Under the pieces are notes generated by a model that saw nothing but the letters and a program-made list of their open reading frames with translations, was not told the origin of the DNA and searched no databases. From the NCBI RefSeq assembly GCF_000820765.1, contig NZ_CCYH01000004.1, positions 62,001 to 126,000 of the forward strand: a stretch of DNA of 64,000 nt, read 5' to 3'. The stretch comes from Candidatus Soleaferrea massiliensis AP7 (GTDB lineage Bacteria > Bacillota > Clostridia > Oscillospirales > Ruminococcaceae). How positions within the stretch are numbered: position 1 is the first letter of the stretch; every line of letters begins with the position of its first letter. Of this stretch, positions 51,458 through 61,100 are shown piece by piece. Both the position numbers and the translations under genes were made by a program.

Positions 51458-52036
51458 TCAATAATCAATCAATATGAGATCGTCGAATTCGTTGGAATCA
51501 AAGAGATTTGCTGTGGGCTGTCTGAGCTGCACCCAGCTTCCCTGATGGGGACGGCTGCCCAGGCAGAGCTTATAAAAGTTGCCGCGAAGCCGGTCGCCCG
51601 GCGCAAAGCTGCGGCGCGGGACATGCTTTTCAATCTGGTCTTCGGGTATGATCAGCTGTACACCCCAGTAGACACCCTGTAAATCCTCGCCCTCAAAGGG
51701 CTTTACCTCATCCGGCGTAAAGTTTGCGTATACCACGCCGTCCCGGTTGAAGGCCGCGTAAAGGACCTCTTCGGAGTGTGCGGGATCGAATTGGATGCGG
51801 AAAGCAAGCACGCTGTCCGTCAAAAGCTCTTTGGCGGGATGCCGCACTTCACAGACCGGGTGTGTCTCAAAGGCCCACATTCTCAGGGCAAACCCGCGTC
51901 CCGGCAGATAACACAGTATCACCTGTGCATATGGCTTATAATCCCTTGTTTCAAATGGATAGCAGGTGATTTTGCCGACATAATAGGAGTCCCAGACGAT
52001 TTCCTGATCCTTGACAATGCTGATTTTGAACGCCAT
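51458..52036 (-). CDS. Carbohydrate-binding family 9-like protein
   Basis: 192 residues without a signal peptide. The C-terminal half reads GVYWGVQLIIPEDQIEKHVP, RGNFYKLCLGSRPHQGSWVQL and FDSNEFDDLILI, which resembles the CBM9-like (CBM9_2) domains found in cytoplasmic or surface proteins of gut anaerobes; the GNFYK and SW positions are typical of the ligand site. The N-terminal part is beta-rich. The ligand is unknown and a sugar is only likely. It heads a short minus-strand pair with the 51-residue membrane protein. Confidence 0.65.
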   Translation of the reverse strand: MAFKISIVKDQEIVWDSYYVGKITCYPFETRDYKPYAQVILCYLPGRGFALRMWAFETHPVCEVRHPAKELLTDSVLAFRIQFDPAHSEEVLYAAFNRDGVVYANFTPDEVKPFEGEDLQGVYWGVQLIIPEDQIEKHVPRRSFAPGDRLRGNFYKLCLGSRPHQGSWVQLRQPTANLFDSNEFDDLILIDY

Positions 52037-52320
52037 TCACGCAACACAACCTTACCTATCATTCATTCAGTAGTATTATAACATATATTATGGGAAATGT
52101 AAGGTAAAATACACAAGAATCCTGCCTTTCCACGCAAAATTCTTTTGCCGGAAACCACAGGGCCGCGAAGACTACGGTTTCCATCTTCGTATCACCATTC
52201 TGTCACCAAACGCTCGGCTGGCATCCGGCTATTGTTTACCATTTATTCATATTGCATTTCATACAATATGTTACAATGATATTAATTTGTAAAACTCACA
52301 ATTTGAAAGGCGGTAACCAT

Positions 52321-52593
52321 ATGTATTCAGCTTTTGACCAGTTTATCGTATACGGACAGGCCGTAGCGAGTCTGCTGTTGTTTGTCGCTCTGGTTGTCGG
52401 CACCATCGTCGGCATCGTCCTGCTCATCAAAGGCATCAAGGCGCTGAACGTCTATATTGCCAAAAACACACCGAAGAACAATTTCCAGCCGGTACAGGAT
52501 CCGAACCCGGTTTTCTTCGACAAGTTTGCGGATGAGAAACCGGCAGATAACACGTTTGCTGATGAAAAGAAGGATGAAAGCAATCCGGAATAA
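52321..52593 (+). CDS. Small membrane protein with acidic tail
   Basis: 90 residues from the ATG at 52321 (AAAGGCGGTAACC upstream). One long membrane helix (VASLLLFVALVVGTIVGIVLLI, ~13-34) is followed by KGIKALNVYIAKNTPKN and an acidic Asp/Glu/Lys-rich C-terminus with DEKPADNTFADEKKDES. Short proteins of this shape are common in clostridia and are unannotated. A TACAAT box lies at 52272-52277. Terminator at 52612. Confidence 0.65.
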   Translation: MYSAFDQFIVYGQAVASLLLFVALVVGTIVGIVLLIKGIKALNVYIAKNTPKNNFQPVQDPNPVFFDKFADEKPADNTFADEKKDESNPE

Positions 52594-52611
52594 TCAAAGC
52601 TTGTACATCGG

Positions 52612-52640
52612 GGCGGAGGACGAAGGTCCTCCGCCTTTCT
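52612..52640 (+). terminator. Terminator of the small membrane gene
   Basis: GGCGGAGGA/TCCTCCGCC stem followed by TTTCT. Confidence 0.75.
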
Positions 52641-52754
52641 GCGTTTTGTGTGGAGAACCGCAGGGGCAGTGAACCTCCTTTCTGTATTTCTATTTGGGGT
52701 ATCCGAGGGGCATTGAACGGCTCTTCTGCGTTTCCATAGAGATAACTGTAGGGT

Positions 52755-53060
52755 CGCCAATACGCCATAGCGTGGCAGGATGCTATGAGGCTAGACGAGA
52801 CCGTTCACAAGAAAAGCCTGTCCACAAACAGCGACAGAACGATTTTCTGATAAAGCATTGCGCATCGCCCGTGCCTCTGAACTGCGCTGGTGCGGGCACC
52901 ATGCTGTCATCTGGGAGGTGGAAACTATCCTGCACAAAAAAGCTGCGTGATTGGGGGATTTTCAAGGGGGCGTCAGCCCCCTTGAACGGCCTTTTCTGGT
53001 ACCTCTTTTGGCCGGCAAAAGAGGTACTGCCACCCTGCCAATGCTCATTGGCAAAACAAA
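52755..53060 (+). repeat. Interspersed structured repeat, subfamily A, copy 2
   Basis: Read directly; same order of blocks as the inverted copy at 3760-4085. Hairpin 1 is TCAAGGGGGC/GCCCCCTTGA (52962-52985). Hairpin 2 is a perfect 12-bp stem (52999-53010 with 53016-53027, loop GCCGG), and hairpin 3 is TGCCAATG/CATTGGCA (53036-53053). Confidence 0.8.
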
Positions 53061-53197
53061 AGGCAATCCGCCGCATACCGATGCAGAAAAGCTCCCACTC
53101 CAAAAGCCGCGCCGATTCTCATCAGCCAAAATCAATTTCCGTATTCCCGGAGATATCCGCCGCGCCGCGGTACAGGCGGGATTTCCCCCAAAAGCCT

Positions 53198-53227
53198 TTG
53201 ACAAAATATTCTATGCGGGTGTATAAT
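53198..53227 (+). promoter_or_regulatory. Promoter of the amidohydrolase gene
   Basis: TTGACA (53198-53203), 18-base spacer, TATAAT (53222-53227), 71 bases before the start. Confidence 0.8.
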
Positions 53228-53297
53228 AGAAAGGATTTATGAGGCGGCGCTTTGGCGGCCGCCGTAACCTGATCAGGAAAGGAATCTGAATAAAACC

Positions 53298-54104
53298 ATG
53301 GCATATGATATCATCGATGCGCATGCGCATATCTTCCCCGAAAAAATCGCGTTTAAGGCGACACAGTCGATCGGATCGTTCTATGACATCCCGATGGACA
53401 AGGTCGGCAGCAGTGAACAGCTCATCGAAAGCGGCTGCCGGATCGGTGTCAGCCGTTATCTCGTCTGCTCAACCGCAACCAAGCCGGAGCAGGTCGAGAG
53501 CATCAACGACTTTATCCATGCAGAATGTATGAAGCATCCGTCCTTTGTCGGGCTGGGCACCATTCATCCGGATATCCAGGACCCGATGCGGGAGCTTGAG
53601 CGGATTCGGGAGCTGGGCTTGCACGGCGTCAAGCTGCATCCGGATTTTCAGCTGCTCGATATCGACGAGGAGCGGATGATTCCGCTTTATAAGCGCTGTG
53701 CAGAGCTGGGACTGCCGATTTTGTTCCACACCGGTGACGACCGCTACGACTATTCCCGGCCGCAGAAGCTTTACAGCGTCAAGCAGCGGGTTCCGGAGCT
53801 TACCGCGATTGCCGCACATTTCGGCGGATACCGCCGGTGGGATGAGGCCGCGAAGTATCTGAAGCTCGACGGCATCTACTTCGACACCTGCAGCAGCCTG
53901 TTCCTGCTCAAAAAACAGGATGCGCTCGATCTGCTGCACTATTTTGGAACGGACAAGTTCTTCTTCGGCACCGATTTCCCGATGTGGGACCATGAGGAGG
54001 AGCTGCAGCGTTTTCTGAACCTCGGTCTGGACTACGAGACGAACAAGCGGATTCTGCACGACAACTTTGCGGAGTTTATGCATCTCGACGCAGACGAGAG
54101 GTAA
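53298..54104 (+). CDS. Amidohydrolase-family (Amidohydro_2 / TIM-barrel) metal-dependent hydrolase
   Basis: 268 residues. The N-terminal metal motif is DAHAHIFP (residues ~8-15); later conserved blocks are GLHGVKLHPDFQLLD, ILFHTGDDRYD (~143-153), TAIAAHFGG (His of the barrel) and FFFGTDFPMWD (catalytic Asp near 230). Members hydrolyse or decarboxylate ring and amide substrates; this short form resembles gut-bacterial hydrolases annotated only as amidohydrolase. Substrate unknown. Followed by tex after 273 bases. Confidence 0.85.
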   Translation: MAYDIIDAHAHIFPEKIAFKATQSIGSFYDIPMDKVGSSEQLIESGCRIGVSRYLVCSTATKPEQVESINDFIHAECMKHPSFVGLGTIHPDIQDPMRELERIRELGLHGVKLHPDFQLLDIDEERMIPLYKRCAELGLPILFHTGDDRYDYSRPQKLYSVKQRVPELTAIAAHFGGYRRWDEAAKYLKLDGIYFDTCSSLFLLKKQDALDLLHYFGTDKFFFGTDFPMWDHEEELQRFLNLGLDYETNKRILHDNFAEFMHLDADER

Positions 54105-54377
54105 AATGTCCCGCATACATCCCATATGTGTGGGTTGCGTATACGGGATTGCGGACAACCTGTGGTTTTTCGCCCCTTCGATATGCGGAACCTTTCTGCG
54201 AAGTCTGCAGGCTGGACGCACACAGCTCTTCTGGAAATCAGAGATGAAAGAAGCTTACGATCTCACTGATGGTTTCACGGCGTTGCCGGGAAACTGCGGA
54301 TCAGGACATCGATACAGTATGGGGCCGCACGATACGGCCGATTCAATACCCACAAGATGGTTGGAGGAACGCACAAC

Positions 54378-56519
54378 ATGGATATCGCTTTAACGCTTAC
54401 CCGGGAATTCCACCTGCGGGAGACGCAGGTTAAAAACACCATCCAGCTGATAGACGAAGGCAACACCATACCGTTTATCGCGCGTTACCGCAAGGAGCTG
54501 ACCGGCTCTCTGGACGATCAGGTCCTGCGCGAGCTGTATGACCGCTTAAACTATCTGCGCGCGCTTGAGAAGCGCAAGGAGGAGGTCGCCGCCTCCATCA
54601 CAGCGCTTGAGAAGATGACGCCGCAGATTGAACAGGCGTTGAAGGACGCGGACAGCCTCGCAAAGGTCGAGGACATCTACCGTCCGTATAAGCCGAAGCG
54701 CAAAACCCGCGCGTCCATCGCGCGCGCGAAGGGATTGGAACCGCTTGCCGCTTTCCTGAGCGCCCAGCAAAAGGATGCCGGCGACCCGCTCATAGAGGCG
54801 CAGCGGTATGTCGATGCGGAGAACGGCGCGGCGGACGCGGAGGAAGCGCTGCAGGGGGCGATGGATATCATCGCCGAGGATTTGTCGGACAGCGCGCAGG
54901 TCCGGGGCAGGCTGCGGGAATTCGCGTTCGGGTACGGCGTACTCAAGAGCCGCGCGGCGAAGGAGGAGGACAGCGTCTATGCGATGTATTATGAGTTCAG
55001 CGAACCGGTAAAACGCATCTCCGGACACCGCGTGCTGGCCATCAACCGCGGCGAGCAGGAGGAGTTTTTGAAGGTCAGCGTCGAGCTTGATGAGAACACC
55101 GCGCTCGGCATCCTGTACAACGAGGCGCTGATTCCCGGTTCCGCCTGCACGCCGTATGTGCAGAGGGCCGCGGACGACGCGTATGAACGGCTGATCTTTC
55201 CTTCCCTCGAACGGGAGGTGCGCGCGCAGCTGACCGAGACGGCATCCGAGCAGGCGATCAAGGTGTTTGCGATGAATTTGAGCCAGCTTCTGATGCAGCC
55301 GCCGGTTAAGGGCCGCGTGGTGCTGGGGCTTGACCCGGCCTACCGCACCGGCTGCAAGATCGCGGTCGTCGATTCGACCGGGCGGGTGCTCGACACGACG
55401 GTGGTCTATCCGACCCCGCCGCAGAGCAAAACCGAGCAGGCCAAACGGACGCTCAACATGCTGATTCAGAAGCACGGCGTACAGGTCATCTCGATCGGCA
55501 ACGGCACCGCGTCGCGCGAATCGGAGATGTTTGTGGCCGACCTGATCAAGGAGACGCCGGGCGTCTCGTATGTGGTGGTCAGCGAAGCGGGAGCGTCGGT
55601 CTATTCGGCGTCCAAGCTGGCGGCGGAGGAATTCCCGGAATACGACGTGTCGCTTCGAAGCGCCGTTTCCATCGCGCGGCGGCTGCAGGACCCGTTGGCG
55701 GAGCTGGTCAAGATCGACCCGAAGGCCATCGGCGTCGGGCAGTATCAGCATGACATGCCGCCGAAACGGCTGGACGAGGCGCTTGGCGGCGTGGTGGAGG
55801 CGAGCGTCAACGCGGTCGGCGTGGATCTGAACACGGCGTCCCATTCGCTGCTCTCCCACATCGCGGGCATCAACGCGGCGGTTGCGAAGAACATCGTCGC
55901 CTACCGGGAGGAGAACGGCGCGTTCACCGACCGCAAGCAGCTGCTGAAGGTGCCGAAGCTCGGTAAGAAGGCGTTCGAGCAGTGCGCGGGCTTCCTGCGT
56001 GTGCCGGAAAGCGCGAATCTGCTGGACAACACCGGCGTGCATCCGGAGAGCTACAAGGCCGCTGAAACGCTCCTCACGCTCTGCGGCTATACCAAGGCGG
56101 ATGTGAAGGCATCCGGCCTGTCCGAGCTGCGCGACAGGGCGGGTAAGATCGGTTTTCAAAAGCTCTCCGAAGAGACCGGCACCGGCGTGCCGACCCTGCA
56201 GGATATCGTCGGGGAGCTGCTCAAGCCGGGACGCGACCCGCGCGATGAGCTGCCCGCGCCGCTTCTGCGCACCGACATCCTGAAGCTGGAGGATCTGAAG
56301 CCGGACATGGAGCTCAAGGGCACGGTGCGCAACGTCATCGATTTCGGCGCGTTTGTGGACATCGGCGTGCATGACGACGGACTGGTGCACATCTCGCAGA
56401 TGAGCAATCGGTATATCAAGCATCCCAGCGAGGTGGTCAAGGTCGGCGACGTCGTAAAGGTCAAGGTGCTGGATGTCGATGTCAAGAAGAAACGCATCTC
56501 ACTGACGATGAAATTCTAG
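54378..56519 (+). CDS. tex: Transcription accessory RNA-binding protein Tex
   Basis: 713 residues from the ATG at 54378 (GGAGG ten bases upstream). N-terminal helical domain with the family start TREFHLRETQVKNTIQLIDEGNTIPFIARYRKELTG; a YqgF/RuvX-like domain (VLGLDPAYRTGCKIAVVDSTG, ~residues 320-450); helix-hairpin-helix motifs (LLSHIAGINAAVAKNIVAYREENG and LLKVPKLGKKAFEQCAGFLRV); and the C-terminal S1 domain (MELKGTVRNVIDFGAFVDIGVHDDGLVHISQMS). Tex binds nucleic acid and is needed for transcript fidelity and toxin regulation in several species. Confidence 0.96.
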   Translation: MDIALTLTREFHLRETQVKNTIQLIDEGNTIPFIARYRKELTGSLDDQVLRELYDRLNYLRALEKRKEEVAASITALEKMTPQIEQALKDADSLAKVEDIYRPYKPKRKTRASIARAKGLEPLAAFLSAQQKDAGDPLIEAQRYVDAENGAADAEEALQGAMDIIAEDLSDSAQVRGRLREFAFGYGVLKSRAAKEEDSVYAMYYEFSEPVKRISGHRVLAINRGEQEEFLKVSVELDENTALGILYNEALIPGSACTPYVQRAADDAYERLIFPSLEREVRAQLTETASEQAIKVFAMNLSQLLMQPPVKGRVVLGLDPAYRTGCKIAVVDSTGRVLDTTVVYPTPPQSKTEQAKRTLNMLIQKHGVQVISIGNGTASRESEMFVADLIKETPGVSYVVVSEAGASVYSASKLAAEEFPEYDVSLRSAVSIARRLQDPLAELVKIDPKAIGVGQYQHDMPPKRLDEALGGVVEASVNAVGVDLNTASHSLLSHIAGINAAVAKNIVAYREENGAFTDRKQLLKVPKLGKKAFEQCAGFLRVPESANLLDNTGVHPESYKAAETLLTLCGYTKADVKASGLSELRDRAGKIGFQKLSEETGTGVPTLQDIVGELLKPGRDPRDELPAPLLRTDILKLEDLKPDMELKGTVRNVIDFGAFVDIGVHDDGLVHISQMSNRYIKHPSEVVKVGDVVKVKVLDVDVKKKRISLTMKF

Positions 56520-56811
56520 CTTTCGGTGCAGTTTTCCGGAAGCTCAGGTCCTGCCGGAAGATACATGTTTCCGTTTGGGGTTGGGTTCATCGGAAAAATC
56601 ATGGCGGCAAGCGGGATGTGCGGCAGGTCGTGTGTCCCGCGGCCGGATATGGTTGTCATCGGTATACAATTTGAAACGATGTATCGTGAGGGGCAGGCCG
56701 TACCCTCACGATACAAAAACTGAAACTTTTTCGAAAAAAGGTCTTGCAAATTTGAGCGGGACAAGGTATAATAATTAAGGTAATTTGCCGGCTTGGCGGC
56801 AAACTGGAGAT
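56520..56811. other. Gap between tex and tRNA-Thr
   Basis: No gene. The right end holds the tRNA promoter at 56744-56772. A CCTCACGATAC / GTATCGTGAGG inverted repeat (56683-56714) forms a hairpin that may terminate tex transcription. Confidence 0.55.
56744..56772 (+). promoter_or_regulatory. Promoter of tRNA-Thr(CGT)
   Basis: TTGCAA (56744-56749), 17-base spacer, TATAAT (56767-56772), 40 bases before the tRNA. Confidence 0.85.
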
Positions 56812-56887
56812 GCTGATGTGGCTCAGTTGGTAGAGCAGTTCACTCGTAATGAACAGGTCGCCCGTTCGAATCGGGTCATCAGCTCCA
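56812..56887 (+). tRNA. tRNA-Thr (anticodon CGT)
   Basis: Acceptor arms GCTGATG/CATCAGC, D-arm GGCTCAGTTGGTAGAGCA, anticodon loop CTCGTAA on GTTCA/TGAAC, T-loop GTTCGAATC, encoded CCA. Reads ACG codons. Confidence 0.97.
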
Positions 56888-56893
56888 CTTATC

Positions 56894-56929
56894 AGCGGTG
56901 GGTTTTTTAGGATTCCCGCCGCTTTTTTG
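56894..56929 (+). terminator. Terminator of tRNA-Thr(CGT)
   Basis: AGCGGTGGG pairs with CCCGCCGCT and is followed by TTTTTT. Confidence 0.85.
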
Positions 56930-56977
56930 TCCCCATTTATGGGGGGAACTGCAGCTTGTATAGATGAAAAGACGGCA

Positions 56978-57116
56978 GAGAATAGAGCCGGAGGGGAAAA
57001 GCCTTCCGCCGCTATTCTCTCTCTTTTGATGGGTGGATTTTTGGGCTTTGTTGTGTTAACATGAAAAAATGGTCCTGCAGTGGTTTTCCTCTCGCCTAGT
57101 TGGGGAGGAAAACCAC
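56978..57116 (+). other. Two further hairpins before pth
   Basis: AGAGAATAG ... CTATTCTCT (56978-57020, with inner CCGGAGG/CCTTCCG) followed by CTCTTTTG, and GTGGTTTTCCTC ... GAGGAAAACCAC (57080-57116). The first could be a terminator. Together with the tRNA terminator they fill the 309-base gap before pth. Confidence 0.55.
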
Positions 57117-57196
57117 ATAAACTGGATTCTCATAAGACAAGTGTCTCTTCAGGAATTAACGTAACAGTGTCGATTTTTGATGCGGGAGGAACGGAT

Positions 57197-57814
57197 ATGT
57201 TTTCAAAACTCAAGGATTTTTTTGGCGGATATGCGCCGACCGGGCCGATTGAATACATGGTGGTCGGGTTGGGCAATCCGGGAAAGCAGTATGAGAACAC
57301 CAAGCACAATGTCGGGTTCATGGCGCTGGACATCCTTGCCGGGAAGATGCAGGCGAATGTGACGCGGCTCAAATTCCAGTCCCTGTGCGGGGACGGCATG
57401 ATCGGCGACAAGCGTGTGCTGCTGATGAAGCCGTCCACCTTCATGAACAAATCCGGCGAGGCCGTGCGCAGCGCCATGCAGTTCTACAAGGTCCCGATGG
57501 AGAATGTCCTGGTGCTGTTTGACGACATCTCCCTGGAGCCGGGCAAGCTGCGCATCCGGCGCAAGGGCTCGGACGGCGGACATAACGGCATCAAAAATAT
57601 CATATATTTAACCGGTAAGGACACCTTCCCGCGCGTCAAGATCGGCGTCGGGGGCAAGCCCTATCCGGATTACGACCTGGCCGACTGGGTGCTGGCCCCG
57701 TTTACATCCGACGCGCGAAAGCAGGTCGATGCGGCGCTTGCAAACATCCCGGAGATCGTTTCGCTGATTGTAAGCGGGAAGACCGATCAGGCCATGAACC
57801 GTTTCAACAAATAA
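57197..57814 (+). CDS. pth: Peptidyl-tRNA hydrolase
   Basis: 205 residues from the ATG at 57197 (GGGAGGAAC eight bases upstream). It removes the peptide from peptidyl-tRNA released by stalled ribosomes. Motifs: VVGLGNPGKQYENTKHNVGFMALD with the catalytic His in KHNVG, LMKPSTFMNKSGEAV with its Asn, and the C-terminal GSDGGHNGIKNIIY. An extra N-terminal stretch (MFSKLKDFFGGYAPTGPIEY) precedes the core. Followed by mfd after 295 bases, a common gene order in Firmicutes. Confidence 0.95.
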   Translation: MFSKLKDFFGGYAPTGPIEYMVVGLGNPGKQYENTKHNVGFMALDILAGKMQANVTRLKFQSLCGDGMIGDKRVLLMKPSTFMNKSGEAVRSAMQFYKVPMENVLVLFDDISLEPGKLRIRRKGSDGGHNGIKNIIYLTGKDTFPRVKIGVGGKPYPDYDLADWVLAPFTSDARKQVDAALANIPEIVSLIVSGKTDQAMNRFNK

Positions 57815-58109
57815 ACGGACGGCTGCCATCCTGCGGCGCTGTTTTTCCCACAGCGCGCGCCGCGGAGATTTTCATAGACTGCCGTCATGCGTGACAAAAT
57901 ACAGACAGGATGCTTTGTATGGATGTCCATTTTCTGAAGATGCGAATACAGAAATATCCATCGGCTTTTAAACCTGCGGGGATTCACAAAAAATAAAATA
58001 ATATGATCAATCAGATAAAACCGCCGCCGGGCCTTCCCGGCGGCGCTGTACCCTGTCCGGAAAACAACATCACGCCGCTTTTTGAGCGGAAAAGGAGGTT
58101 CGATCATCC
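57815..58109. other. Gap between pth and mfd
   Basis: No gene. A GC-rich hairpin CCGCCGCCGGG/CCCGGCGGC lies at about 58020-58043; it has no T run, so its role is unclear. Confidence 0.5.
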
Positions 58110-61100
58110 GTGCTGGAACAGATCGTCCGCAAGCTTTCGGAATACCAACAACTGAAAAAATATGTGCAGCAGGGCCGTCTGCCGGCAGGGGTTGTGGGGC
58201 TGTCTGCCATCCATAAGGCGCAGTTTGCCGAAGTCCTCAGCAAGGATCTGGACCGGCCGGTCCTGATGATCCTGCCGGATGAGGCGGCCGCCACCAAGAT
58301 GGCCGAGGATATCAACACCTTTTCGGATGGCCGCATTGCGGACGTCTATCCCAGCAAGGACTTCATCTTCCGGGATGTGGACAGCGCGTCCCATGAATAC
58401 GAACACCGGCGGCTTTCGGTGCTGGGCCGGGTGCTCAGCGGCAGCTGCCGCGTGGTGCTCTGCGCGGCCGAAGCGGCGGTGCAGTTCACGATCCCGCCCA
58501 AAAAGCTGCTGGACGCTTCCTTCACCTTAAAGGCCGGGGAGGGCTGTCCGCTCGAACAGATTCTGCAGAAGCTCGTACAGCTCGGCTACCAGCGCTGTGA
58601 CCTGGTGGACGGTGTCTGTCAGTTCTCGGTGCGCGGCGGCATTCTGGACGTCTTTCCGCCGTTCTCCGAAGCGCCGGTGCGCATCGAGTTCTGGGGGGAC
58701 GAGATCGACACGATCTCCTACTTTGATCCGGATACGCAGCGGCGCACCAACTCTTTTAAGCAGATTCAGATCACCCCTGCGCGGGAGATTCTGTTCGAGA
58801 ATCCGGACGCGCTCGCACAGCAGATCACCGCGAAGGCGAAATCGCTGCGCGGCAAGGCGGCCGCGGCCGCCAAGGAACAGCTTTTGAAGGATGCCGAGCT
58901 GCTGCAGGGCGGCGCGCAGCTCGGTTCCTATGACAAATACATCGGTCTCGCCTATGAGCGGGCCACCATCTTCGACTACTTTCAAGAGGGCATCGTTCTG
59001 GTCAGCGAATACGTCTCGGCGAAGGAGACTCTGCGCGCGTCGCTCTGGCAGATGGAAGAGGATATCAAGATTCTGTTCGAAGAGGGCGTGCTCTGTAAGG
59101 GGCTGGACAGCTTCACGCTGACGGCGGGCGAATTTTCCGGCACGCTGGCGGACGCATCCACCATCCTGATGGATACCTTCGCGCGCAGCTCGACCGACAT
59201 CCCAATGCGCGAGCTCATCAACCTCAGCGCGGTCAGCCAGTCAGTGTGGAGCGGGGAGTTAAAGCTCCTGCATGAGGAGCTTGAGGATTTCCTTGCGCGC
59301 AGATATCACGTCGTTGTGCTGGCCGGCACGGACAAGTCGGCGTCGGCGCTGTGCAGCGACCTCATAGCCGACGGCGTCAGCGCGGTCATGAAACAGGATG
59401 TGACCGAATTTGTGCCGGGGCTGGTCAGCATCCTGCCGGGCTCGCTTTCCGGCGGCCTCGAGTATCCGGGGCTGGATGTCGTGGTCATCACCCATTCGCG
59501 GATCGCTTCGGGCAGCCAGCGCAAAAAACGGAAATCCAAGACCAAGGACAGCATCAAATCACTGTCCGATCTGACGGTCGGCGACTATGTGGTGCATGTC
59601 TCCCACGGTATCGGCATCTTCGAGGGGATTCAGAAGCTCGATATGCACGGCGTGGTGAAGGACTATATCAAGATCCGCTATTCCGGACAGGATATCCTGT
59701 ATGTGCCGGTCACCCAGCTGGATCTTGTCAACAAATACATCGGCGTCAAGGACGACCGGACGGTCAAGCTCAATAAGCTCAACAGCGCCGAATGGCAGAA
59801 GACCCGCAGCCGGGTCAAAAAGGCCGTGCAGGATATGGCCAAGGAGCTGACCGCGCTGTACGCGAAGCGCCAGCAGGCCAGGGGTTACGCGTTTGCCCCT
59901 GACACCGACTGGCAGATGAGCTTTGAGGAGCGGTTCGAATTCGAGGAAACCGACGACCAGCTGCGGTGCATCGAGGAGATCAAGCACGACATGGAGAGTG
60001 AGCGCCCGATGGAACGGCTGCTCTGCGGCGACGTCGGCTTCGGAAAAACCGAGGTCGCGCTGCGCGCCGCGTTCAAGTGCGTCATGGATTCCAAGCAGTG
60101 CGCGATCCTGGTACCGACGACCATTTTGGCCTGGCAGCACTACAAGACCGTGCTGAAACGCATGGAGGGCTTCCCGATCCGCATTGAACTGCTGTCGCGC
60201 TTCCGGTCGCAGAAGCAGCAGGAGCAGGTCATCCGGGATCTGAGGTCCGGCAAGGTGGATATCGTCATCGGCACCCACCGGCTCGTGCAGAAGGACATCC
60301 GGTTCAAGGACCTGGGGCTTGTGGTCATCGATGAGGAACAGCGGTTCGGCGTCGCGCATAAGGAAAAGCTCAAGGAGCTGCAGCAGAATGTCGATATCCT
60401 GACGCTGTCGGCTACGCCGATCCCGCGCACGCTCAACATGGCGATGACCGGGATCCGCGACATGTCGGTCATCGAGGAGGCGCCGCAGAACCGGCATCCC
60501 GTGCAGACCTATGTGCTGGAGCACGACATGGGCATCCTGGCCGAGGCGATCCGCAAGGAGCTGCGCCGCGGCGGGCAGGTGTTCTACCTCTACAACCGCA
60601 TCGAGACGATCACCCAGTGCGCCGCAAGGCTCCAGAACCTGCTGCCCGACGCGCGCATTGTCATCGCGCACGGCCGGATGGGGGAGGAGGAGCTTTCGGA
60701 GGTCTGGCGCAAGCTTCTGGAGCACGAGGTGGACATCCTGGTCTGTACAACCATCATTGAAACCGGCGTGGACGTCCCGAACTGCAACACGCTGATCATC
60801 GAGGACGCCGACCGGATGGGGCTTTCCCAGCTCTACCAGATCCGCGGGCGGGTCGGCCGTTCCAACCGGCACGCCTTCGCCTACTTCACGTTCAAGCGCG
60901 GCAAGGTCATCTCGGATGTCGCGGCCAAGCGGCTGCAGGCGATCCGGGAGTTCACGAAGTTCGGTTCCGGCTTCCGCATTGCGATGCGCGATCTGGAGAT
61001 CCGCGGCGCGGGCAACATCCTGGGCGCGCAGCAGCACGGCCATATGGAGGCGGTCGGCTACGACATGTACCTGAAGCTCTTATCCGACGCGGTTGCGCTC

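Larger units (their letters stand above)
52594..53297. other. Gap with terminator, interspersed repeat and amidohydrolase promoter
   Basis: Contains the terminator at 52612-52640, a subfamily A repeat copy (about 52755-53060) and the promoter at 53198-53227. No gene; open frames here run through the repeat. Confidence 0.7.

Noticed and set aside
54546-56423. Minus-strand open frame of 625 codons opposite tex
   Set aside because: Tex on the plus strand is unmistakable. The minus frame is Arg/Leu/Gln-rich shadow sequence caused by GC-biased codon ends.
59559-61043. Minus-strand open frame of 494 codons opposite mfd
   Set aside because: Same reason: Mfd motifs are complete on the plus strand and the minus frame has no signals.
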